From Micromonospora nigra (GTDB taxonomy: Bacteria > Actinomycetota > Actinomycetes > Mycobacteriales > Micromonosporaceae), in the NCBI RefSeq assembly GCF_900091585.1, contig NZ_FMHT01000003.1, forward strand, positions 434,001 through 498,000: a DNA stretch of 64,000 bases, in the 5' to 3' direction. The translations under genes and the position numbers were made by a program. Positions 25,445 through 33,900 of the stretch are shown piece by piece (positions within the stretch are counted from its first letter, which is position 1; each line of letters opens with the position of its first letter). The notes under the pieces were generated by a model. It searched no databases. It was not told where the DNA came from and was given only the letters and a program-made list of their open reading frames with translations.

Positions 25445-26587
25445 CTAGAGGACACCACCAGCGCGGCGCACGTCGCGGTCCGCCTCATCGTGGGTCAGCC
25501 CGGTGGTGCCGAGCAGGTCGGTGGCGATCGCCCGGACCTGCGCCACCACGACGTTACCGGAGAAGCCCAGACCCTGCTGGTGGGCGGCGCTCGCCGCGCG
25601 TACGGCGCGACGCAGCAGGTCGGTGGCCCCCGAAGGCGCGTGCCCCCGGCCGAGATCGTGACGGATGACGTCGGCGGCGTCGGCCAGTGCGGCCACCGCC
25701 TCGCCGAGTGGCGGCGGGGCGGGTTCGCCGTCGCGCAGCAGCGTCACCGTCCGGCGGGCGAGCACCCGGGCGTTGCGGATCGAGCGTTCGAGGTACTCGG
25801 CCGATTCGAGATAGCGGCGCAGGGCGCCGCGGGCGTGCCAGCGCAGCGGTGCCATCGTCGCCGCCTCCTGCCCCTCGGGCAGGATCCGGTGGAACTCGCT
25901 CAGCTTGCCCTCGCCTTCGCTCAGCAGCGTCAGTGCGTCGTCAGCGAACGCCACGTCCTGCTCGCGCAGACCACGGGCGGCGCCGCGCAGGCCGTCGATC
26001 AGGACGCCGAGGGCGGGCTTGGCGGCCCGGGACACCACGGTCAGCGGGTCGACCGGCAGCAGCACCGCCATCACGACCAGGGCGACCACGCCACCGATCA
26101 GGGCGTCGACGACGCGGGAGAAGTAGATGCCCTCGGTGGGTGGGGTGAGAGTGGCGATCAGCACCGCCGAAGCGGCCGACTGAGCAACCACGGCGGCGCT
26201 ACCGCCGGCAGCCACGGCGGCGACCATCGCCAGCGCCACCGCCACGCCGATCTGCCAGCCGCCGGTGCCGATGAACCAGATGAGCGCGTCGCCGACGGCG
26301 ACGCCCAGCGCCACCCCGAGGACCAACTCGACCGCGCGACGGTACCGCTGCCCCGTGGAGATTCCCAGGGTGATCACCGCGGAGATCGGGGCGAACACGG
26401 GCTCCGGATTACCGACGAGGCGGCTGGCGATCGTCCATGACACGGCGGCGGCGACCGAGGTCTGCAGCACGACGACCGCCAGAGCGCGCAGCCGCTGCAA
26501 CCGCTCCCGCAGACCTTCGGCTGCGCGAGCCCGCAGCCCGGTCGTGCCGCCGCCCACCCGCGCTCCCCCGCCGCTGGGCTTCGTCAC
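25445..26587 (-). CDS. FUSC/ArAE-family (aromatic acid exporter-like) membrane protein
   Basis: 380 residues from GTG 26587; no Shine-Dalgarno is visible. Residues about 35-185 contain six membrane segments (AVVVLQTSVAAAVSWTIA, ELVLGVALGVAVGDALIWFI, IGVAVALAMVAAVAAGGSA, VVDALIGGVVALVVMAVLLP) with the FUSC pattern PVFAPISAVITLGISTGQRY. The C-terminal half is cytoplasmic and helical (EGEGKLSEFHRILPEGQEAA, ARGALRRYLESAEYLERSIR). FUSC proteins such as AaeB and plant ALMT export aromatic acids or other organic anions; the ligand here is unknown. A near-perfect MerR operator lies about 85 bases upstream. Confidence 0.82.
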   Translation of the reverse strand: MTKPSGGGARVGGGTTGLRARAAEGLRERLQRLRALAVVVLQTSVAAAVSWTIASRLVGNPEPVFAPISAVITLGISTGQRYRRAVELVLGVALGVAVGDALIWFIGTGGWQIGVAVALAMVAAVAAGGSAAVVAQSAASAVLIATLTPPTEGIYFSRVVDALIGGVVALVVMAVLLPVDPLTVVSRAAKPALGVLIDGLRGAARGLREQDVAFADDALTLLSEGEGKLSEFHRILPEGQEAATMAPLRWHARGALRRYLESAEYLERSIRNARVLARRTVTLLRDGEPAPPPLGEAVAALADAADVIRHDLGRGHAPSGATDLLRRAVRAASAAHQQGLGFSGNVVVAQVRAIATDLLGTTGLTHDEADRDVRRAGGVL

Positions 26588-26670
26588 GGCTCACACGCTA
26601 GGCGTCCCCAAGTCACGGCACGGACCGAGCGGCCGGAGTTCCCCTGTAGGGGTCACCACTGCGCACCACC

Positions 26671-26686
26671 ACCATCACGTGAGGGT
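26671..26686. promoter_or_regulatory. MerR-type operator variant (15 of 16) before the FUSC gene
   Basis: ACCATCACGTGAGGGT differs from the perfect palindrome at one base. It lies about 85 bases upstream of the FUSC exporter gene on the minus strand. Confidence 0.55.
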
Positions 26687-26997
26687 CGTTTCACGGGCGA
26701 GGAGACTGACGCGGGTGGGCTCCTCGTGCCGCGGTGACCGCCCGCCGATCCACTGCACGCGGGCGTTCGGCGTCGGGCCTTGTGCCCGCCGGGGCACCGC
26801 ACCCCCAGGTCCCCCTCCACCGTGCGGGCCCCGCGTCGCCGGTCCATTTCAGCACCGTGTACCAGCCCTGGCGGGCCATGTCGGGGCGATCAGCGACGTC
26901 GCGGATGCCGTGGCCGCGCTCGCGTCACGCTGGCATAACCCGAGCGGCGCTCCCCGTCGACACGCCCGGTGATGATCATCACGTAGGAACGAACTCT

Positions 26998-27013
26998 ACC
27001 CTCACCGGACGGT
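26998..27013. promoter_or_regulatory. MerR-type operator variant (13 of 16) before the SulP-MerR operon
   Basis: ACCCTCACCGGACGGT keeps the left arm and most of the right arm of the palindrome. It lies about 180 bases before the SulP gene, whose operon encodes the second MerR paralogue. Confidence 0.45.
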
Positions 27014-27195
27014 AGGTTCGGGTGCAGGTCGTCGAGATGCGGCTGTCGGCCCCTCGCGGTCTTCTCCCGGGCGACGGTGCCCGGAAACGGTCCGGAAACC
27101 TCCGACCGGTAGTTGTGTGCAGGTCAATCGCCGTGCCCTGGCGGGTACGGCATCGTGTGTGTGCCCGGCACGCGCACCCCGAGCGGAAACGGCTG

Positions 27196-28695
27196 ATGTC
27201 TTCTGTGCTGTCCGCGGTCGGCCGACCGCGTCTGTCCCGCCCGTCCTGGCTGTCGCCGAAGGTGTTCCGCACGGAGGTCCTCGCCGGTCTGGTCGTCGCC
27301 CTGGCCCTGATCCCCGAGGCGATCAGCTTCTCCATCCTGGCGGGGGTCGACCCCCGGGTCGGGCTGTTCGCCTCGTTCACCATGGCCGTGGTCATCGCCA
27401 TCTGCGGCGGACGCCCGGCGATGATCTCCGCCGCGACCGGCGCGATCGCTCTGGTCGTCGCCCCGCTGGCCAAGGAACACGGCCTGGACTACCTGATCGC
27501 CGCGGTGATCCTCGGCGGCGTCATCCAGGTGCTCCTCGCGGTCCTCGGGGTGGCGAAGCTGATGCGGTTCATCCCGCGCAGCGTCATGGTCGGCTTCGTC
27601 AACGCCCTCGCCATCCTGATCTTCGCCGCCCAGGTCCCCTACCTGCTCGGCGTACCGTGGCTGGTCTACCCGCTCGTCGCGCTCGCCCTGGTGATCATGG
27701 TCGGACTCCCCCGGCTCACCAGGGCCGTGCCGGCCCCGCTGGTGGCGATCATCGTGTTGACGGTCATCACCGTCGGCGCGAGCATGGCCGTGCCCACCGT
27801 CGGCGACCAGGGCGAGCTGCCGAACAGCCTGCCGACCCTCGGCCTGCCGCAGATCCCGTGGACGATGGACACCCTGACCCTGATCGCCCCCTACGCCCTG
27901 GGTGTGGCGCTGGTCGGGCTGATGGAGTCGCTGATGACCGCGAAGCTGGTCGACGACATCACCGACACCCACTCCAACAAGACCCGCGAATCCTGGGGCC
28001 AGGGTGTCGCCAACATCGTCACCGGCTTCTTCGGCGGCATGGGCGGCTGCGCCATGATCGGCCAGACGATGATCAACGTGAAGGCCTCCGGCGCCCGCAC
28101 CCGCCTGTCGACGTTCCTGGCCGGTGTCTTCCTGCTCATCCTGGTGGTCAGCCTCGGCGACGTGGTCGCGGTGATCCCGATGGCCGCCCTCGTCGCCGTG
28201 ATGATCATCGTCGCCGTCGCCACCTTCGACTGGCACTCCGTCGCCCCCGCCACCCTCAAGCGGATGCCGTTGGGCGAGACCCTGGTCATGGTCACCACCG
28301 TCGGCGCGGTGCTCGCCACCCACAACCTGGCCATCGGCGTGATCATCGGCGTCCTCACCGCCATGGTGATCTTCGCCCGCCGGGTCGCCCACCTCGTCGA
28401 GGTCACCAGCGTGCTGGACCCCGACGGCGGCACCCGCATCTACTCCGTGCACGGCGAACTGTTCTTCGCCTCCAGCAACGACCTGGTCTACCAGTTCGAC
28501 TACGCCAACGACCCGGAGAACGTGATCATCGACATGACCCACGCCCACGTGTGGGACGCCTCGTCCGTCGCGGCCCTCGACGCGATCACCACGAAGTACG
28601 CCGCCCGCGGCAAGACCGTCGAGATCATCGAGCTGAACAAGAGCAGCGCCGCCATCCACGGCACCCTCGCCGGCACCCTCAGCGCGGGCCACTGA
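27196..28695 (+). CDS. SulP-family anion transporter with C-terminal STAS domain
   Basis: 499 residues from ATG 27196 (weak RBS). The membrane part has the SulP core: [50 protein letters not shown] [14 protein letters not shown], and the conserved [20 protein letters not shown]. About 11-12 helices run to residue 400. A STAS domain follows ([18 protein letters not shown], then [20 protein letters not shown]), the regulatory domain of this family. It transports sulfate, bicarbonate or another oxyanion; substrate not determinable. It is coupled to a MerR regulator gene (TGATG overlap), a pairing seen in other actinobacteria. Confidence 0.93.
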   Translation: MSSVLSAVGRPRLSRPSWLSPKVFRTEVLAGLVVALALIPEAISFSILAGVDPRVGLFASFTMAVVIAICGGRPAMISAATGAIALVVAPLAKEHGLDYLIAAVILGGVIQVLLAVLGVAKLMRFIPRSVMVGFVNALAILIFAAQVPYLLGVPWLVYPLVALALVIMVGLPRLTRAVPAPLVAIIVLTVITVGASMAVPTVGDQGELPNSLPTLGLPQIPWTMDTLTLIAPYALGVALVGLMESLMTAKLVDDITDTHSNKTRESWGQGVANIVTGFFGGMGGCAMIGQTMINVKASGARTRLSTFLAGVFLLILVVSLGDVVAVIPMAALVAVMIIVAVATFDWHSVAPATLKRMPLGETLVMVTTVGAVLATHNLAIGVIIGVLTAMVIFARRVAHLVEVTSVLDPDGGTRIYSVHGELFFASSNDLVYQFDYANDPENVIIDMTHAHVWDASSVAALDAITTKYAARGKTVEIIELNKSSAAIHGTLAGTLSAGH

Positions 28696-29141
28696 TGCCG
28701 GACGCCCTGCGGGACACCGGGCCGCAGCACTCCTGCGGCCCGGCCGCCGGCCGGCTGATGCAGATCGGCGAGGCCGCCGACCGCGTCGGACTGAGCATCC
28801 GCACCATCCGGCACTACGAGGACGCCGGGCTGATCGTCCCGTCCGCGCGCAGCGAGGGCGGCTTCCGCCTCTACACCGAGCCGGACCTCGACCGACTCGC
28901 CGTGGTCAAGCGGATGAAACCGCTCGGCTTCACCCTCGACGAGATGCGGGACCTGCTCGGCGTCCTCGACGCCCTGCCCACCGCCGACCCGGACGACCGG
29001 CCGGCCCTGCTCGACCGGCTCGGCATGTTCCACACCGTCGCCACCGCCCGGGTGACCGCGCTGCGTGAGCAGTTGGCCGCCGCCACGGGTTTCGCCGACA
29101 CCCTGCGCCACCAGCTCGACCAGCACACGTCCCCCCGCTGA
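28695..29141 (+). CDS. MerR-family regulator, paralogue B, coupled to SulP
   Basis: 148 residues; ATG 28695 overlaps the SulP stop by one base. After about 20 extra residues it reads LMQIGEAADRVGLSIRTIRH, YEDAGLIVPSARSEGGFRLY and VKRMKPLGFTLDEMRDLLGV, then a coiled coil. It is nearly the same protein as paralogue A at 24896-25330 through the DNA-binding domain, which predicts the same operator. It has no effector domain and no Cys pair. Probably it regulates the SulP operon through the site at 26998-27013, with possible crosstalk at the other three sites. Confidence 0.9.
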   Translation: MPDALRDTGPQHSCGPAAGRLMQIGEAADRVGLSIRTIRHYEDAGLIVPSARSEGGFRLYTEPDLDRLAVVKRMKPLGFTLDEMRDLLGVLDALPTADPDDRPALLDRLGMFHTVATARVTALREQLAAATGFADTLRHQLDQHTSPR

Positions 29142-29160
29142 CCGGGTGACGTCACCCGGT
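29141..29160. terminator. 20-bp perfect palindrome immediately after MerR paralogue B
   Basis: ACCGGGTGACGTCACCCGGT is a perfect palindrome that begins at the last base of the stop codon. With no loop it would fold with a small unpaired centre. It may act as a terminator for the SulP-MerR operon or as a protein-binding site. Confidence 0.4.
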
Positions 29161-29293
29161 GCGGCCGGGCCTCCACCGCAGTCACCGCGAACGGGCCTGA
29201 ACCCCGTGGCTTCCGGGGGCCCGGCGGCCGGCACGAGCGACCCGATCGCCGGGTGCTGCCGGGGGCGGCCTGCCGGGTAGCCTGACCGGCACC

Positions 29294-30592
29294 ATGGACG
29301 GTCACCGATTCGCCGTGTCCCGGCTCCTGCCACCACCCGGGCTGCCCCGGGCCATCGCGTACCGGTCCGCCATGGTCGCCGTCGGCAGCGGCACCTTCCT
29401 CACCGGCAGCATCGTGTTCTTCACCGAGGTTCTCGGGCTGAGCCCGGTGCAGATCGGGATCGGCTTCTCGATCGCCGGGCTCGCCGGGGTGGTCACCTCC
29501 CTGCCGCTGGGCGCGCTGGCCGACCGGATCGGCGGGCAGCGGTCCTGGGCCGTCGGCGCGCTCGGTTCGGCGCTGACCTTCGCCGCCTATCCGCTCGTGA
29601 CGTCCTTCGCGGGCTTCGCGATCCTGATGGTGGTGGCCGCCGTCACCGACTCGTTCGCCAACGCCGGACGCACCATCTACACCGCCGCCGCCATGCCGGC
29701 GCAGGACCGGGTGCGCACGATGGCGTACGCGCGCTCCTACCTCAACGCCGGGTTCACCGTCGGCACCGGCCTCGGTGCCCTGGCGCTGGCGTTCGACACC
29801 GCCGCCGCGCTCGTCGCCATGGTGCTGCTCAACTCGGCGCTGTCCCTGCTCAATGCCGGCCTCGTGACCCGGCTCCCGGCCGCACCGGTGGTGCGCCACG
29901 ACCGGGCGGCCACCGGCTCGCGGTGGGCGGCCCTGAAGGACCTGCCCTACGTCACGACCGCCGCGCTGCTCGCCGTCATGATGTTCCACTCGGTGATCCT
30001 CGTGGAGATCCTGCCGCTGTGGGCAATCACCCACACCGACGCCCCGAAGCCGTTGCTCGGCGCGATGCTGGCCCTCAACACGCTGCTGGTGATCAGCCTG
30101 CAGGTGCCGGCGGCGCGCGGGGCGACCTCGCTACCCGGCGCGGCCCGCCTGATCCGGCGGGGCGCGCTGGTCACCGCGGTCGCCTGCCCCGTGGCCGCGC
30201 TCGCGGGCCGCACCGGCGGCGGATGGACCATCGTCGTGCTCATGGGCGTCGTGGTGCTGGTGACGACCACCGAGCTGTGGTTCTCGGCGGCCCTGTGGTT
30301 CTTCCAGACCAACGTGCCGCCCGCCGCGTCGCGGGGGGTGTACCTCGGCGCGGCCCAGACCATCAGTTCGACGGCGGACATCTTCGCGCCGGTCGGCCTG
30401 ACCCTCCTCGCGATCCAGACCGGGGGTTGGGGCTGGTGGGTCGTCGCGGCGATCTTCGTGGGCTGCGCGCTCGCCGCCGGCCCGGCCGTCGGCTGGGTCG
30501 CTCGGACACCCCGGACCGGCGGGCCCACCGCCATCCCGCCGGCAGCGTCCGAACCGGACGCCGAGACCGCCGGACGACCCGCCTCCGCCTGA
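29294..30592 (+). CDS. Major facilitator superfamily (MFS) transporter
   Basis: 432 residues from ATG 29294. About 11-12 membrane helices are visible, in two blocks split by a cytoplasmic loop near residues 195-215. MFS motif A sits after helix 2: SLPLGALADRIGGQRSWAVG (G-x3-D-R-x-G-x-R pattern). RTIYTAAAMPAQDRVRTMAY (motif-like loop) follows in the N-terminal half. The group is the drug/metabolite exporter-like MFS. It lies just before the NRPS locus and on the same strand. It could export the peptide product, but a separate promoter precedes the MbtH gene, so this is only a suggestion. Confidence 0.88.
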   Translation: MDGHRFAVSRLLPPPGLPRAIAYRSAMVAVGSGTFLTGSIVFFTEVLGLSPVQIGIGFSIAGLAGVVTSLPLGALADRIGGQRSWAVGALGSALTFAAYPLVTSFAGFAILMVVAAVTDSFANAGRTIYTAAAMPAQDRVRTMAYARSYLNAGFTVGTGLGALALAFDTAAALVAMVLLNSALSLLNAGLVTRLPAAPVVRHDRAATGSRWAALKDLPYVTTAALLAVMMFHSVILVEILPLWAITHTDAPKPLLGAMLALNTLLVISLQVPAARGATSLPGAARLIRRGALVTAVACPVAALAGRTGGGWTIVVLMGVVVLVTTTELWFSAALWFFQTNVPPAASRGVYLGAAQTISSTADIFAPVGLTLLAIQTGGWGWWVVAAIFVGCALAAGPAVGWVARTPRTGGPTAIPPAASEPDAETAGRPASA

Positions 30593-30614
30593 CGGCGGAC
30601 CTCCGGACGGCTCC

Positions 30615-30644
30615 TTGACACTGAATCGACGCGACTGGAATCCT
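30615..30644 (+). promoter_or_regulatory. Candidate promoter of the NRPS operon
   Basis: TTGACA (30615-30620), an 18-bp spacer and AATCCT (30639-30644) lie 19 bases before the MbtH start codon, in the 71-base gap after the MFS gene. The -35 is perfect; the -10 is weak, as is common in actinomycetes. Confidence 0.45.
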
Positions 30645-30663
30645 TCCCGGCGAAGGGGGTCCG

Positions 30664-30885
30664 ATGAGCGCTGACGACGACGACACCCGCACGTATGCCG
30701 TGGTGGTGAACGACGAGGAACAGTTCTCCATCTGGTGGGACGACCGGGAACTGCCCGCCGGCTGGCGGCGCGAGGGCACCACCGGCACCCGCGACGAGTG
30801 CCTCGCCCGGATCGACGAGGTGTGGACGGACATGCGACCGCTGTCGTTGCGGCGCTGGATGGACGCGAACGCGGCCACCGGCTGA
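30664..30885 (+). CDS. MbtH-like protein (NRPS adenylation-domain partner)
   Basis: 73 residues from ATG 30664, preceded by GAAGGGGG. The MbtH pattern is clear: VVVNDEEQFSIWW, ELPAGWRREGTTGTRDECLA and DEVWTDMRPLSLRRWMD, including the conserved Trp residues and TDMRP. MbtH proteins bind A domains and are often needed for their folding and activity. One deviation is IWW in place of the usual (L/I)WP after the serine. It is the first gene of the operon, 21 bases before the first NRPS, and presumably serves several of its eight A domains. Confidence 0.93.
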   Translation: MSADDDDTRTYAVVVNDEEQFSIWWDDRELPAGWRREGTTGTRDECLARIDEVWTDMRPLSLRRWMDANAATG

Positions 30886-30906
30886 CGCCGCACCGGACGA
30901 GGGCGC

Positions 30907-33900
30907 ATGAACGACAGTCTCCAGCGGTACCCGGCCCTCGCCGTGCAACGCGGCATGGTGCTACAGACCCTCCGGCAACCCGGTGCGGGCGTCGACGTCC
31001 AGCAGGTCACGATCAGGTGGGACGGTCCGCCGGACCGGGACGCCCTCACCGCCGCCTGGCAGGCCGCGACCGACCGGCACGCGGTGCTGCGGACGGCCTT
31101 CGAGGTCGACGGTGACCACGGCGTGGTCCAGGTCGTACCGTCCACCGTGGCCGCCGACCTGCGGTGGCGGGACTCGCCGGTCGACGACTTCCTCCCCATC
31201 GACCGGTACGAACCCTTCGACGTCGGTCGGGCGCCCCTGCTCCGGGTCACCACGCTGGCCGACCACCACGTCGTCGTCACCTTCCACCACGCGATCCTCG
31301 ACGGTCGCTCCACCCGGATGCTGCTCGACGAGGTCCTCGCCGACTACGCCGCGCGTCGGGCGGGCCGGCTGCCGGACCCGCCACGCCGGCCGCCGTTCGC
31401 GGACTTCGTGCACTGGTCGGGCGGCACGGTCGCCGGGGCCGCCCGCACGGGCGGGCCCGAGCCGTCCACCGACGACGCGTTCTGGCAGGAACACCTCGCC
31501 GGGGTTCCGCTGCCCAGGGCGCTTCCGGGTCGCCTCGACCCGGCCCCCGGCGCACGCGGCGTGCCGGCCACCCACGAGGTCGTCCTGACCCGGCAGGACT
31601 CCGACCGGCTCCGCGCCGCCGCCGCGACGGCCGGGGCCGGTGTCAGCGCGGTGGTCCACGCGGCCTGGGCGCTGCTGCGCGGCGGCTACGGCGGGGTCGA
31701 CGACGTCACCTTCGCGGTCACCAGATCCTGCCGGTACGACAGCGTCCCGGACGCCGAGCAGATCCTCGGGCTGCTGATCAACACGGTGCCCCTGCGGATC
31801 CGGTGTGATCCGGAATGGACGGTGCGGAAGTTCCTCGCCGACGTGGCCGACCGGATCCGGCGGATCCGGGAACACCAGCTCACACCGCTGCACGCCATCC
31901 TCGACCGGGCAGGCCTGGCACCCGACACACCACTGCTGGACACCCTCCTGGTGTTCGAACGGCAGCGGCTGGCCACCGCCCTGGCCGAGGGCGGGCCGGA
32001 GCCGGCGCGACACACGGCCCGCGTCCACCGGATGCCCGGCTATCCGCTGACGGTGCACGCCTTCGACGAACCGGAGCTGCGCCTGGGCGTGACGTGGGAC
32101 GCCACCGGGCTGCTGACCGCCTCGGCGCGGCGGATCCTCGCGCAACTGCACCACACCGTGCTCGAGGTGGCCGGTCGGCCGGACACCCGCCTGGCCGAGC
32201 TGGATCTCGGCGCCGCCCGGGAGGCGCCACTGCGCGCCACCTGGAACGCCACCCGGCGGCCCTATCCCCGCGACCGGTCCGTCCCCGAGGTCTTCGCGGC
32301 GCGCGTCGCCGACGACCCGGCCGCCACCGCGCTGGTGGTCGGCGACCGCACGGTCTCGTACGCGCAGCTGGACCGGGCGGCCGACCGGCTGGCCTGGACG
32401 CTGCGCGGCCACGGGGTGACCGGGGACGACCCCGTCGCGGTGCTGCTGCCCCGGGGCGAACCGCTGATCCGGGCCCTGCTGGGCGTGCTCAAGGCAGGCG
32501 GGGCCTACCTTCCGGTGGATCCGGCGTCCCCACCCGCCCGGATCGCGGGCATCCTCGCGGCCAGCGGTGCCCGCCTGCTGCTGACCAACCCCGCGATCGC
32601 CGCCGACCTGCCCGACCTGGGTCCGGTCCGGATGCTCGACGTCGACGCGCCGGCCGGTCCGGGCGGCGGCACCGCAGCACCGACGCCGGCCGGGCCGCCG
32701 CCGCGGATCCACCCGTTGCAGCTCGCCTGCGTCCTGCACACCTCCGGCTCCTCCGGGGCACCCAAGCGGGTCGGGATCACCCACCGGGGCGTGGTGCGGC
32801 TGGTGACCGGCCCGGACTTCGCCACCCTCGGCCCCGGCGAGCGGCTGCTCCAGTTCGCCCCGACCGCGTTCGACGCCTCCACCTGGGAGATCTGGGGTGC
32901 ACTGCTGACCGGCGCCACGGCGGTGGTCGCGCCGCCGGATCCGGTGGACCTCACCCGGCTGACCACGCTGATCCGCACCGGCGGGGTGACCGTCGCCTTC
33001 CTCACCGCCGGGCTGTTCCGGCAGCTCGCCGAGGCCGACGCCACGGCGTTGGCGGGAGTCCGGCAGCTCCTCACCGGCGGGGACGTGGCCGACCCGGGCA
33101 CGGTCCGCGCCGTACTCGCCGCGCGCGGCGGGCTGCCGTTGGTCAACGCGTACGGGCCGACCGAGAACACGACGTTGACCAGTTGTCACCTGATGGCCGG
33201 CGACGGGCCGGTGGGTGACCGGGTGCCGATCGGCCGTCCCGTGCCGCAGACCACCGTCCACGTGCTCGACGCCGACGGCCGGCCGGTGCCGGTCGGGGTC
33301 GCGGGTGAGCTGTGCACGGGCGGCGACGGGCTGGCCCGCGGCTACCTCGGCGATCCGGCGGCGACCGCCCGGTCGTTCGTGCCGGATCCACAGGTGCCCG
33401 GCGAGCGCCTCTACCGCACCGGTGACGTCGTCCGCTGGCGCGCGGACGGGGTGCTGGAGTTCCTCGGCCGCCGCGACGACCAGGTGAAGATCCGGGGGTT
33501 CCGGGTCGAACCGGGCGAGGTCGAGGCGGTGCTCAGGGCCCACCCGCAGGTCGCGGCGGCGGCGGTGGGTGTGCGGGGCGACGGGGCGCAGCGTCACCTG
33601 GTCGGCTACGTCACGCCGGCCGGCGCGGCGGCCCCGACCCCGGCGGGCCTGCGGGACCACGTCGCCGCCCGGCTGCCGGCGCACCTGGTGCCGGCCGCGT
33701 TCGTCGTCCTCGACCGGCTGCCGCTGACCGCCCACGGGAAGGTCGACCGGGCGGCGCTGCCGGCACCCGACTTCGCGCAGGAGGATCCGGAGGTCGCCGG
33801 CCCCGCCTCGCCGACCGAACACCGGTTGGCGGGGCTGTGGTCCCGGCTGCTGCCCGGCGGGCGACCGGCCGCGAGCATCGGACGGGACAGCAGCTTCTTC

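Larger units (their letters stand above)
26588..27195. other. 608-base divergent regulatory region between FUSC and SulP genes
   Basis: No coding frame looks natural on either strand. It holds two MerR operator copies (26671-26686 and 26998-27013) and a short palindrome, CCCCTGTAGGGG (26641-26652). It therefore appears to be a long shared control region for the divergent transporter genes. Nothing else is recognised. Confidence 0.45.

Noticed and set aside
26588..27195. Open frames in the FUSC-SulP intergenic region
   Set aside because: Translations are Arg/Pro/His-rich without natural composition, and none has an RBS; the region is better explained as regulatory.
27117..29141. A continuous 674-codon frame apparently fusing the SulP region to MerR paralogue B
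   Set aside because: The part before 28695 is the SulP gene out of frame. SulP has its own good frame and the MerR gene has its own ATG at 28695.
29294..30592. MFS transporter as the dedicated exporter of the NRPS product
   Set aside because: Adjacent and on the same strand, but a separate promoter-like sequence precedes the MbtH gene and nothing in the protein indicates peptide export; kept only as a possibility.
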